Positions 10,361 through 21,098 of a stretch of 64,000 bases of DNA are shown here, one piece after another. The DNA is taken from the NCBI GenBank assembly GCA_025769875.1, contig JAGFNK010000004.1, positions 1 through 64,000 of the forward strand. The letters run 5' to 3'. Position 1 is the first letter of the stretch, and the number at the start of each line of letters is the position of its first letter. The notes beneath the pieces are model-generated. The model saw nothing but the letters and a program-made list of their open reading frames with translations. It did not search any database and was not told the DNA's origin. This DNA comes from Russula earlei (taxonomy: Eukaryota > Basidiomycota > Agaricomycetes > Russulales > Russulaceae). The translations under genes were made by a program, and so were the position numbers.

Positions 10361-13216
10361 GTCTTTGACATTTCGCGGCGTGTTGAATTACCATAAAAGG
10401 CGATTGTGTCGGCAAGAGAGTCAGGACTTCAATCACGCGTTAACGGATGTAATTTAGTTATATAAGTGGGTTAATAATAAGATAACTCCTTACCATTTTC
10501 CCCTTACCAAAAAAAAAAAGAAATGCAATCTCGTTTCCGATTGATTGGCGCGCCATCCGCATCATCCGCCCATTCCGGCCCGAGCACCCCTTTTGCGACA
10601 CAATGTTTCCAGATCACTGCCAATTCTGGAAAGAGGGGAGGACTCAATTATGACCGGGAGCACGGCGGATACCCCATGGAATGGCCGACAGCAGCCGATT
10701 TCGACGCGTGGCGCCGGCAAGAAGAATTGGCTCACTCAATTGAATTGATTCCATCGAGCACCAAGCATGGGCAGGGATGGACAAAGAAGGTTTTCGTCTG
10801 CTCCCGCCAACTATCCAGGGGAGCTTCGAGTTATGTAAAGAAGCACCCCGATCGCACACGGAGATCCGAGATCAAGAAGACGGGTTGCCGTTGCCGAATA
10901 GTCATCAAGTCTTACGCGGACGTGCCTACCATTCTTGGACAATATGCAAGCGAGCATTCCCATGAAATCGGAATTGCTAATCTCGCTTACACACGAATGT
11001 CACGCGTAGCGCGTGATAAAATTAAATTCATGCTGTCAAAGAAGGTTGATCCACGGGAAATAGTAAGTGCCTGTATTGAATTTATTTTATTTTTATTCGC
11101 TAACTTAATAATGGAAAGGTATGCGATATTCAGGATTCATCGCCCGATGGCAGCCGAGACCGATTCATCTCGCTCCGGGATGTAAGCCGCATGGCCCGGG
11201 AAATGGAAGATGAGATTATCAGGCTGCATCCAGAGGATGCTATCTCCACCAGGCTCTGGTTGGACAGGTTTACAGATGAAAAAACAAATGTTTTTTACAA
11301 AGACAGGGTGCACAGTGCCCCATCTCAATCAAATCTGCAGGAGGATGCATATGTATTATGCATCCAGACCCCTTTCCAAATGGAGGCATTCCGCCGCCTC
11401 GGGAACGGCTTCATCGGTATCGATGCAACTCATAATATTACTCAATATCCGGACTTCTTATTATTTACCATGATCGCGCGCGATCACTGGGGACATGGTG
11501 CGTAATATTTACTAAATGTCAATTTAGCGCGCTTACCCTTTCCGGATAGGTGTGCCTGTTGCCTGGATGCTGGCATCCAATGGAACAAAGGACACAATAT
11601 CCTTTTTTGTCCATTGGGTCAGGGATGCCAGTCCGGCTGTCCGGCCGTCTATTATTATGACAGATCGTGATGCCGCGCAGATTGCCGCCCTCAAGATCGC
11701 CTATCCGGGAAGTCGGATATGGCTTTGCAAGTGGCACGTGTTGCGCGCGATGCGATCACACTTCCATGCTAACAATTTTCCTGATCTGTGGGATAAGATC
11801 AAGAGATGGGTACATACAGATGATCAGGCCGACTTTCTACAAATCTGGGAGGAGATCTCCACTGATCCTCAGGTTCCAGAAACTTTTGTGAACTATCTTG
11901 GGTCCCAATGGATGCCTGTGGTGCATATGTGGTCCATGGTTTACCAGAAAAATCGACATATCTTTGAGGAAGGGGACACCAACATGTTGATCGAAGCGTA
12001 TGTGATCCTCCCGATCTAAAGATAAGATGACTCAATCTTTTTAGATATCATCATGTCCTCAAATCACATTGGCTCGACGGCAAGCGCAATCGGCGGATCG
12101 ATCGAATATTATTTGTTCTAGTGCGTCGCATGGTGCCGTATTACCAAAACAGGCACGAACGGCAGAACGTCGGGCTCGATGGTCGGGACCTGGCGGCTGA
12201 CAGGCGCCATATAATTTTCACCCGTGCCGAGAGCATCTCACAAGATTCGATCTTGCAATTCGATGAGATCTGCTTTCACGTCGCTTCACAGTCCCGTTCC
12301 GGCGCGTTTTACTCAATCGATCTGATGAAGTCAACTTGTGATTGCACAGATTATCCCCGGATTAGATTCTGCAAACACATTGCAGCAATCTACATCCACT
12401 TTCCCTACCTCTGTCCTGAGGGGAGCACACAAAAGGAAAGTGCAAATAAATCACCCGACCCCCCATCCCCATCATCTTCTTCATCCACACCAAGGGAGAG
12501 CCTAGTATCTCTCTCACAGGAGATCATATCATTATCGCGCGATCTCACATCTAGGCTTGAAAACGCTAATCAAACAGCGGAGATCGTTGAGGCCACGCGG
12601 GCCGCCAAATACAGTTTGGCAGCCGCAATCAATTTAATTCAAGGCTCCAAGGTCTTACCTGATAAGGAAGTGATCGCGCCCAATCAGAAAACGTGGACGG
12701 AGACAGCCGAGCGTATGGGTGTCAAACTCAAACGGGGCCCAAAACAACGGACCAGTCTCCCCGACGCGCGGGGATTGACAGCGCGAAGCATCGGCGTCAC
12801 TAAGGGAAAGCGCCGCCGTGTTCACGATGATCCGTACGCCGGGGGCGAACGGTCGGGCAAGCGTGCCAAGCCCGATGCAACATCTGCCGCCGCGAATGCG
12901 CGCACGCGTGCCCTCGGGGAACCGTCGTCCCTCCCTCGGAACCCCCCTCCCTCCGATGCCGCCGCCTCCCTTGCACCAGGTCCCTTCGGACTCGCACCGC
13001 TGCCTCTAACAGCCTCAACTGTTGCTGTTCCTTACAATACAAAATCTTTTTTTGTATCAATTTAATTTATTTGTCTAATAGCTAATAAATAAGTCATTAA
13101 ATATGTAATTGAGAAAATGATTTGGTGACATTTAAATGCATAATTGATGTACCGATTCTCTTGCCAACAAAATCGCCTTTTATGGTAACTCAACCCACCG
13201 CGAAAAGAACGCAACT
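10361..13216 (+). mobile_element. Mutator-like element (MULE), 2856 bp, apparently intact
   Basis: The target duplication CACGCTGACA appears at 10351-10360 and again at 13217-13226. The undisturbed paralogous site at about 57834-57843 (inverted) has a single CACGCTGACG. A 9-bp duplication, typical of MULEs, is therefore certain and the tenth base is ambiguous. Imperfect terminal inverted repeats of about 70 bp share TTACCATAAAAGGCGATT at 10392-10409 and, inverted, at about 13171-13188. The element is rich in CpG, unlike the Plavaka and LTR sequence around it, and its transposase frame is open. It looks recently inserted and potentially active. Confidence 0.93.
10523..13065 (+). CDS. MULE transposase (MULE domain plus SWIM zinc finger), four exons
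   Basis: The model is join(10523..11062, 11134..11497, 11550..11997, 12045..13065), 790 residues. All three introns are short (71, 52 and 47 nt) with GT-AG ends and keep the frame. The N-terminal part (residues about 85-160) has a Cys/His pattern (FVCSRQ, GCRCRIVI, SEHSHEIG) like the FAR1/WRKY-GCM1 DNA-binding domains of MULE transposases. The catalytic region includes GIDATHN (first Asp), MTDRDAAQ (second Asp) and the LCKWHV motif. A SWIM finger (CDCTDYPRIRFCKH) lies near residues 530-550, followed by a low-complexity basic tail. The protein should cut and paste the element in the nucleus. The start ATG 10523 follows an A-rich leader. No disabling mutation was seen. Confidence 0.9.
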
Positions 13217-13226
13217 CACGCTGACA

Positions 13227-13283
13227 CAGCGTCAAGCGTTTGCCTAACATCACAATGACTTGTGGGGGGGGGAGGCATGGCAT
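13227..13283 (-). pseudogene. Cyclin C fragment, left copy (5' side of the MULE)
   Basis: It encodes MLGKRLTL with the splice-acceptor context (CCCCACAAG) seen at 57795-57804 in the paralogue. Together with 10196-10350 it is one exon split by the MULE between the codons for LTLRQR and VIATA. Confidence 0.8.
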
Positions 13284-14018
13284 AAGCTGCTGAAACGGAA
13301 AAGGCGCATCTGATCGATTGTGGGTTCCCCCTCTGACCCCTCCGACCGAGCGTGCCCCCTCCGACCGCGTCGACGATGTCTGGTGTGATGGACAAGCGAT
13401 GGAAAAAGATCCGGTTGGCTTGTGGCGAGGGTGGTTGTGTGTGTGCGGCCGCGCGCGTGACCACGGCTGGTTTGGGGTTTACATGGCTCGTAGTGTCCGT
13501 TGGGTGTCGTGTCGTGTTGTTGTCCCTTGTGGAGTGGCCGTTATGTTTTTCGACGTTTCGATGCGGAGTCCGCGTTCCTTCATCCCTTATATGATACTCC
13601 TTGTTCACGTTGCGGCAGCGTGGCAAGAAGAAGATCCAGGGCATGTTAAACCCGAGTCCCGAAGCGCATTTAAAATGAGCGTCTGTTATTCAGCCGCTGA
13701 TACGTATCAAATCGATTGATTGTCCGTCCAAATATGCCCTTCGCCCTCCCCTCTCTTTTTTTTTTGCCTTTCCTAGTCGCGACTCCAGTGGTGTATTGGG
13801 TGCAATCAGCCAGGTGTGCCCGACGGAAGGGGATACACGGTGCGTAACATCGGGGTGATGCACTCAGAGCTGCCTCAGATCGGGATAACTTCAGATATAT
13901 ATATACGAGGAAGCAAGTGAGGTAGAACATGACAGCAAGAACAAGTATATACGACAATCGTCCGTGGTGCACCACCGCAAGTTCCCTCCTCACGGCAGGA
14001 CCGTCAAGATGCGAATAT
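13284..14018. other. Spacer between cyclin C fragment and zinc-finger pseudogene
   Basis: This stretch is CpG-rich and has open frames on both strands, but they are not conserved as frames in the right copy (57021-57804). No gene is recognised. It holds a homopolymer T run near 13758 and a TATATATATA stretch near 13896-13905, downstream of the zinc-finger gene copy. Confidence 0.6.
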
Positions 14019-15831
14019 CTAGTCGGATCCTTGGAGGCGCCTTTGCCTGGTCCCCCTCTTCGACGACTTGGGGTACATCCCCTTCATTTGCTTCGAAAAA
14101 TGCCTGAACCCCTTCACCACATTCAATTTTAACAAGCCAGCCAACCCCTCTGCAAACTCCTGGTGGGCTTTCTGCGTCGCCGCACGCTTGTTCTCGGCCA
14201 CATCCGGGCTGACGTTGCGGCACTCGGGCGGTGGGTTCTTGCGGTGCCGGACCAGCGAGTCGCCGCGCGCAAAGTAATCTCCGCACAACTCGCAGAAGGA
14301 GATGCTGCGAGGGTGCGCCTCCGCCGTGTCGGAGTGTCTTTTGTAGTCTTCCCAGTTCGAAAAATCGGCGTCGGGGCAGAGCCGGCATTTGAGTGCGCGG
14401 ACAGCCCCGCGTGCCCAGTCGGCCGCCGTGGCCTCGAGCATCGACCGATGCCTCTCGTTCAGTCGCTTTGAGATTCGGAACCGATACTCTTCCGCCGCCT
14501 CCCCATCCTCATCGTTCGCGCTGTTGGCTTCTTGTTGCTGCACCATGTTGCTTGTGTGGAGCCACGCCCCTCCCTGCTTCTCTCCCCTCTACCCAAGATA
14601 GCTCTTCCTGCGCAATCGTTCTCATCGATTCCTGCTGGTCATTTGGCCCCTGCAGGAATGGATGGTAAAGTCCCTGCGCGTTCGGGGTTGCGAGCCTCTC
14701 CGCTCCGCGTCCCACAACCTCGGATTTATTCATTCATCCTTGTTAGGATCCTGGTGGCAGGTTTGTAATGAGTCCTGGTCGTGGAACGTCCTGCATCCAA
14801 GACCCTGATTGTAGTGGCCATCTTGGACCTTGCCCTTCTGGCGCACGTATCGTCCTTGGCTGTTATCCGCCTCTGAGCTTGCATCGTCCTCGTCTCGACG
14901 TCGCTTGCCAAGGAGGGTCTGCGGCACCACGAACGCGTCCTGGTTGGATGCCGGTGCGACAGAGGCGGGTAAGTAGAGCCCAGCCTGACCCGTACTCTGC
15001 TTGAGACCTGGAGGCCGCAGCGTCAGTCATGGCCTATCACGTCGACCCGTAGGCAGGACACAGAACAGAAGAGAATACGTACGAAGTATCAGGGTAACCC
15101 AGCAGCCACGGGAAGTCGAATGGCCAGGTCGAGTCGACCTGAGAAGTGGCGGACCGGTGTCACGAATCCGTTTGGAACCGGGACCTGCCGGCCATGTCAA
15201 TCTAGGCGGAACCTTTATACTCGCATGATTCGTGCTTACGCTGTCCAACACCGGCGGCGGTTGGGAGGACTCGGGGGTAAGTTCAGCCCAGGAATCGTCG
15301 TTCGCCGACGATGGTACAGAACTATACTTCTGAAAAAGCTTGCAATCCAATTGCGTGAAGACAAGCCCGTAACAGAAAGGATGAATGCGACCTACGCGGC
15401 GTTGGCATCTCCCAAGGAGGATGGAAGTCCTGTGACGCGACAAGGCAAGTCAATTGTTGACGATCGACGACAAGACACTGTGCACGCACGGTGTTCAGAT
15501 AGTCGAAACTACCAGAACCAAAGGAGTCGGGGGGAAGGGGTGGACGTCGCGGGGAAGGTATCATCGATGGCGGTAAACGTGCCGTCGCCATTGGGCAGGC
15601 TTCCGAAAATATCTGACAGAGTGTTCCAATCGAATGTCCTGTTACAGCGAGACGTGAATACCATTTTACACGCCCAGGAGATGAGATGATGCCCACAGCA
15701 GAGCCACCCGGAAGCGAGTCGAAGTTGACGGGTTGGACATTGTCCGCGGTCTCGGACCATACGCTCGTTTGGTCCTCTTGTGGCGCGAGATATGACCACA
15801 GCGCGCTGTCGCCGGGGTTTCCAAAATCCAT
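14019..15831 (-). pseudogene. C2H2 zinc-finger protein, frameshifted left copy
   Basis: It is the inverted paralogue of the gene at 55149-57020. The N-terminal exon (MDFGNPGDSALWSYLAP) and the two finger motifs (CRLCPD, CELCGDYF) are conserved. Three single-base insertions relative to the right copy lie near 14985, 14842 and 14590. The first of these leads to an early stop in the last exon. The third cancels the shift, so the finger region reads in its original frame. Promoter and intron boundaries are also copied. I judge it a recent pseudogene; expression of a truncated product cannot be excluded. Confidence 0.8.
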
Positions 15832-16449
15832 GAAGCGTTGATCTGTTGGGGTTGTACTGCGAGTGAGACGCGGAAGAAAATCGGAGGTGTGGGGGGTGAT
15901 GCGGACGTGCTTTTTAACGTGGGGGATGGGCGCTTCTCACCCCCCCCGGCCTGGAGGCTCGCTCGCGGGGTGGCGTCTATGGTTCAGTACCTTTTCGGTA
16001 CGTGGCCTCCGCGTACTTTGACCACGCTTTTCTCCGCCCGGACCGGCTATGGATCGCCTCGTGTACTCGGTGGAGTGCTGGGAACGGCCTACCTACAGGA
16101 TCTCAATGACCGCGTAAGTATTAGCGCCTAAACGCAACAGCCTCGAGGGAGAAACGCCACCTGCGTGTCTGGGGCACCCATCCTATCATTGTGCTGATGT
16201 GTCGGGCGTGTATCTGTCAAAAAAAAAAGGCATTTCCACAAACAGTCATTGAAACGGTTTTTTTTCTTTTCGTCGCAAACGAGGAACAAAAGTCCGCTTG
16301 GAGCGTGTCATTGGGTCCAGAAAGGCATTCCAGAAAGGCATTGAGTTGAGACGGCGCGCATAGCTTTGTAAACAACCGACACAGAGTAGACCACATAAAA
16401 TATCCTCCGCAGTGACCCAAGCGCTTGGCGGTGTGGTCGTGAACGGGTT
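15832..16449. promoter_or_regulatory. Upstream region of the zinc-finger pseudogene
   Basis: This stretch corresponds to 54538-55148 upstream of the functional copy. It contains short open frames but nothing I recognise. It ends with the sequence GTGAACGGGTT, where the Plavaka derivative inserted. Confidence 0.5.
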
Positions 16450-18325
16450 CATCAGGGAAAACTACATCTGTGAAATATCTCTAAATATCTCTAAATGTCA
16501 GTATATACTGGTATATAGGAGAATACCTTGATTATTGGTAATTATCTGAATTCGAAGTGTCGTCATTTGCGTATGTATATTTATTGATAAATATCAACAT
16601 TATCGGCAAATTGTCCCTACAATATATCGCAGTAGTAGAGACCGTAGGACACCGGGGCTAGGGCAGAGGACAGGACAGGACAGGAGGGGACGATTCGCGG
16701 TGCAACGCGGCCGCGAAAACAAAATTTTCACGGCCTAGCAACTGAACTTCGGTAAGGGGAAGGGAAAAGATTTTGGGGCTGGAAAGGAGAGGGGAGAGAG
16801 GGAGGAGGAGATGGCCCCTTTTTGGCGTGCGAATGGCCGCGTACATGCGCTGCGTTGACCCGTCGCTCACAGCCCCTTTTGGCATGGGTAAACTGGAGCA
16901 GAGGGGAAGTGAGAGGAACGCTGCGCGCTCGGGAACTGGCATGTATAGGAGCTGGAGAGGAAAAGAAACAATCAAAAACCGTATAGAAATGAAAACGAAA
17001 AAACGCACGCGGTGGTGGCCATCGCGAGATCGTTATATCCACGGCCGAGTCATCATGGTCGCCACTGCAGGGGAATGGGTGCCAGTGGGTGGGAGAGCGC
17101 CGCCGTCACGGCCATAAGCACATCGCCTTGAAGCCCAACAAGGAACTGTGTAGTGGGAAGGAGAGGATGAGAGAGAGCGCGTGAAAACGAAACCTAACAC
17201 GCACCGGCGGAAAACACATCTTGGAAAAGCCAGGAAAAAGGAGGCTCACACGGGTGTGGTGCCAAACGAAACCCACCATCGCGAGTGTTGACGGCTGCGT
17301 CATCACCGCGGTCCCGGCCGTGCTGTTGCTGTGAGAAGAGGTCAAAAAGAGCAAGTGAAAAATAAAAATAAATAAAAACGCGCACCGGGTTCGTGGTTCC
17401 ACAGAAGCGTTCTCGTGGCCATTTTGGTCATGTCTGGCGTTGACCCCATGGGTCTTGACGGCTGCGTCATCACCGCGGTCCTGGCCGTGCTGTTGCCGTG
17501 AACAAAGTGTGTCAAATGAAAGAAATAAAAAAAGCGCACTGGGTTTGTGGACACAGAATCAATTTCATGGGCATTGGGTATTCTTGTGGTCTTGGCCTGG
17601 AGTCGCCACGTGTCACTACAGTGACACAGGAGGAAAGGGGATTTGGGGGAAGCAGGTAGAAGAAGAGCTTTCAGGGGCCTGCTTGGAAGAAGGGTGTGGG
17701 AAGGAGAGGGAGAGAGGATGAGAGAGAGGGCGCGAAAACGAACACACCATAGGTTGCGGGAAATTTCGAATCACCTGTGAATTAGCCAGTGAAATTTTGA
17801 GGAGACTGGCAGCTTGGGAGTCTTGAACTGGGATTATGGGGAAGGAAGAGTGGGAATGGGAAGGACAGGAAGAGGAGAGGAAGGAGAGGAAGGACGGCAA
17901 AACGAAAAACGAAGATGTGAAGACGCGCGGTTGAAACCCATATTCGTCGAAGTGTTCACCTCATTCCCACAAGTGTGGCACTGTCATTCTGGACAAGTGC
18001 GACTGTTTTAGACACAAACACATATTTTTTTTGTTAACCCTTTCCTTGATAGGCATAGCTATTTGACTGTTCATTAATATCAGATTTCTTGATCAGTGCT
18101 GGAAGCAGCTACAATCACCTTTGGATTGTCTCCAAATTACACCTTCAACTTCTATATCAGAATATCTATACAGTATCTTGGAATATGTAGCAATATGGAG
18201 AGTACTCATATTTTAATGATATTTCAGAAATGTGGGATCAAAATATCTACAGTATCTCAGAATATGTAACAATATGGAGAATACTCATATTTACTGATAT
18301 TTCAGAAATGTAGGATTCCCTGATG
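16450..18325. mobile_element. Non-autonomous Plavaka derivative (1876 bp)
   Basis: The termini are CATCAGGGAAAACTACAT at 16450 and, inverted, ATGTAGGATTCCCTGATG ending at 18325, an imperfect inverted repeat of about 30 bp. The left part (16450-16665) equals the accessory-gene end of Plavaka. The right part (17940-18325) equals the transposase-gene end, also seen at 1-240. The undisturbed site in the right duplicate (about 54530-54545) reads GGGTTACTTCC. Here the element lies between GGGTT and TTGCTTCC, so a 2-bp TT duplication fits, with one base change. The genes are replaced by 1.3 kb of CpG-rich filler. Confidence 0.85.
16666..17939. other. CpG-rich filler inside the Plavaka derivative
   Basis: It is not similar to Plavaka and not found elsewhere in the window. 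It starts with short tandem GGACA repeats (about 16670-16686) and has many purine-rich GGAGAG tracts. An imperfect tandem duplication has copies at about 17287-17400 and 17454-17551, both beginning TTGACGGCTGCGTCATCACC. A related unit with GCGTGAAAACGAAA lies near 17180 and 17730. No coding region is convincing. It looks like captured genomic DNA. Confidence 0.6.
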
Positions 18326-18590
18326 TTGCTTCCGAGTCGGGCCTAACCTCAGTGCGAAGTCATCTGTTAACTGCCTGAGGTAAATGTGAAACCATGAAGA
18401 ACTCTTCAGTTCATGGCGGTTGCTTTCATGCCCTAAGACGGCAGGGTTTCACTGAATACTTATCGTTGACAGTCACCGGGGGAATACAAGCAGAGCAGCT
18501 AGACAGTGCATCTGTCGGAAATCGGAAAATTGGGTGATAATTAATCATGTAAACATGATGGGGAGGCATGTCATTCAAAGATACCGAAAG

Positions 18591-19552
18591 TGTCAAGACT
18601 CACTGTTGAACTATCCAGTTCAAGAGCGAGGGATAAGCTCGAAGACGAGTCGGTAGATGTCCAAGACCGCGTGGGCAAGAAGTAGAGTCCAGAGTAGTAA
18701 CAGATACCAGAGGGGTATTGTTACTGTGAGAGTCGAGCAATCACGCAGGGAAGAGGCCAGGGTAGTCACAAGGGGACGGTCCTTAAAGGAGTATCCCAGG
18801 AATAGAGAGTGCCGTAAACAAATGGACAGTCTGAGGACTGTCCGCTACTTTATTGAGCACTTATATACTACAAGAGAACTGCTAAATAGGGGACAAGTCG
18901 TAACCTTGTTATCAAGCACAATAGAGTGATGAGTAAGAAGTCGGGGGGTGCTTACTGAGCATGCTCAGTCATGCTCAGTAAGCTGCTGAGTAAGAAGACT
19001 CTTCTTGATGAGTAAGAGCTTCCATTGTCCACGTGTTCACTGCTTTAGTGCACGTGCAAGCACCGGATTCATTTCCTGTTAGTTAGTTTAGGGCCGGTCA
19101 TTTGAGGACTTGTAGTTTGGTTAGGGAATAGTGATATCTTATAAGGCCCTTATATAGTTCTATTAGGGTCCTTAGAGTCGACCCTAATACTTCTATTAAG
19201 GTCCTTAGTGTTGCCTTATAGTTCGTTCTATAGTTATTAGAGTTGGTCTAATAACGTGTTGTAGGGCCTTTGATACTAGGTTAGTACCTATTGTAGAGTT
19301 CCTAGGGTTGTTCCAAAGGGTCCTTAGGAAGGCCCTAATGCTGTCTTTTGTTGCTAGAAGGGTTGCCTTTAAGTGGGGCTTGCTGTATGTCGATTGTGCC
19401 GAGAATCGCTCGCGCAACAATGCGCGCGCGATATTGTGGACACCTCTACTCACCCCTTTTGCTCGTGTGAACAGGGTGACACCATAGAGACCAGGTTTCC
19501 TCCTATAAGGAAGGGTCCTTCAAGGGCCCTCTCCGGAGAATGGTTCATGACA
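18591..19552 (-). repeat. Solo LTR, family A (962 bp)
   Basis: The ends are TGTCAAGACTC...TTCATGACA with identical target duplications GAAAG (18586-18590 and 19553-19557). The empty site, inverted, at about 54279-54283 has one CTTTC. It contains a CpG-preserving GCGCGCGCG run near 19421-19430 and TATATACTAC. It is among the best-preserved copies. Confidence 0.94.
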
Positions 19553-19856
19553 GAAAGGACTCTGACACGCAGCCATCCAGGATCTCCCGTTGAGACTGCT
19601 TCGCTAGTTGATAAAATACAGTAAGGTCGAGGCGAGTCGCAATTGGAAAAACAAAAGTGGATATGGATATATGTTGTACACCTACATTTCGATAACATAC
19701 CAAGGCCTGCAAGTTATCAGAGGCCATTTGCACTCAATGGCACATTTCTACCAAACAATTCCATGTTCGGAATAGTTATCAATTGATCACCTCAGACATT
19801 GATCGGTCAGAGTGAAGAACATAAAAAGATGGGGAGGGGGCAAGGCACTGGTCAAG

Positions 19857-20290
19857 TGTTGAGATAAAGAGTAGCCGAGGCATTGACGCATTGGCCCAAA
19901 CTGTCTGGGTGGCCCACAGGCCCAGACCACATAAAGTGTTTCAGCTCAGTTGCTGCAACATGTATGATAGCAAATTGATAGTTTGATCTAAGACAATCAG
20001 TAGCTAGCACAAAGCAATTGTGAAAACAATTTGATAGTTACTACAGATAAAATAATTAGGGATGCTCTCAGATACTTAAGAGTGTTGTACATACAGTAGA
20101 TACTTCAGTTTTGTCTCACAGAAACTGAAGTAAGTACTCACTATCTCACAATCTTATCAGTAGCTAATTACACATTGTAGTTAAGTTTTATTAGGTAAAT
20201 ATGACACAAAAGTTTTGTCTCACAGAAACTGAATAAAGTTTTATTTGATCTATTACGATCTAATCTACCTTATCACTGCACGATTCAACA
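19857..20290 (+). repeat. Solo LTR, family D (434 bp)
   Basis: The ends are TGTTGAGATAAAG...GATTCAACA with identical target duplications TCAAG (19852-19856 and 20291-20295). The right duplicate has the empty site at about 53975-53983. It contains the direct repeat GTTTTGTCTCACAGAAACTG at about 20110 and 20214. A related LTR starts a copia element at 26589. Confidence 0.93.
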
Positions 20291-20334
20291 TCAAGAGTAT
20301 CAATTTGTTCTCAGCAAAGATAGGTGAGAGGTGC

Positions 20335-20605
20335 CTATTTCATGCCAGCATGCCCACCATGAACACCATTATCTCCTCTTCCCACCTCTTGCCAAGATGC
20401 TCATCATTCTTGCAATTCTAGCAGCCACCTATGCATTCCCTCTTGGCCAATCCTCCTCACCTCTTGTGTATCCCAACCAATTTCAACCTTGAAGTCCCTC
20501 TTGTGACCATCCTGATGGATGTCAATCTCTCTGGCACATAATATGGAGTTGTGCCATCACTCTACTCTTGTGTACCTGGGTCTTGGTGCATCCGAATGTT
20601 GATGA
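20335..20605 (+). pseudogene. N-terminal fragment of the membrane-protein family
   Basis: It encodes MLIILAILAATYAFPLG, a signal-peptide-like start, and SLWHIIWSCAITLLLCTWV, a membrane helix, matching residues 1-80 of the gene at 61349-62739. One stop interrupts the frame. It ends abruptly at about 20605, where copia reverse-transcriptase sequence begins. A related truncated copy is at 53590-53893. Confidence 0.85.
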
Positions 20606-21098
20606 TCACTTGTACCTTGGGCATACTGGGTCATGTGTTTGCACGTGCATTGATGGTTATTCTCTGGGCACGCTCTCAAGAAAGTCTCATCCATCAGTCC
20701 TCCATTTAGGTAGGCGGACTTGATGTCCATATGATGGGCTTCTGAACTTCGTTCTGCAGTGAGGGCCAGGGTACAAGGGAGTGCTAGTCTTTTGATGGCA
20801 CAACTTTGTCAGGGTCATTGCTCTCAACTTAGGTGAGTCCCTGTGTGATAACGCAGGCCTTGCATCTTTGAATTTTGTGATCTGACCTTTTCATTCAGAA
20901 GGTCTACTTGCATCCCTGCTGCATTCTCATTCTGTGGGTGTGGCATGCTTTTGAGAATGCTGGTGTTTTTGAACATGCATTTCTCAACTTTGTGCACCCT
21001 TTCCCATTCAATGGTATCTGCATGAGCTGTTGCCTCGGCATAGGACTTGGGGTTTGTGGCTACCTTTTTATGTACCACTTTTCCCTGCTCAGTACATT

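Larger units (their letters stand above)
13217..16449. repeat. Inverted duplicate of 54538-57850 (cyclin C tip, spacer, zinc-finger gene)
   Basis: The segment is nearly collinear, in reverse, with the right-hand copy, including coding and spacer sequence, a T/A-plus-GA tract (about 13755-13765 against 57270-57295) and the region upstream of the zinc-finger gene. At 16449/16450 the duplicate is interrupted by a Plavaka derivative that the right copy lacks. Scattered single-base indels separate the copies. Confidence 0.9.
18326..20605. repeat. Inverted duplicate of 53563-54537
   Basis: Apart from two solo LTR insertions (18591 and 19857), the sequence matches the right segment in reverse. This includes the runs GCCTAACCTCAGTGCGAAGT and CGGAAAATTGGGTGATAATT and the downstream membrane-gene fragment. 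Both LTRs therefore have exact empty sites at about 54279-54283 and 53977-53981. Confidence 0.9.

Noticed and set aside
10530..13060. Several small genes in the MULE on either strand
   Set aside because: They are shadows of the spliced transposase exons.
13318..13719. 133-codon plus-strand gene
   Set aside because: It lies in the duplicated spacer; the frame is disrupted in the other copy and no domain is visible.
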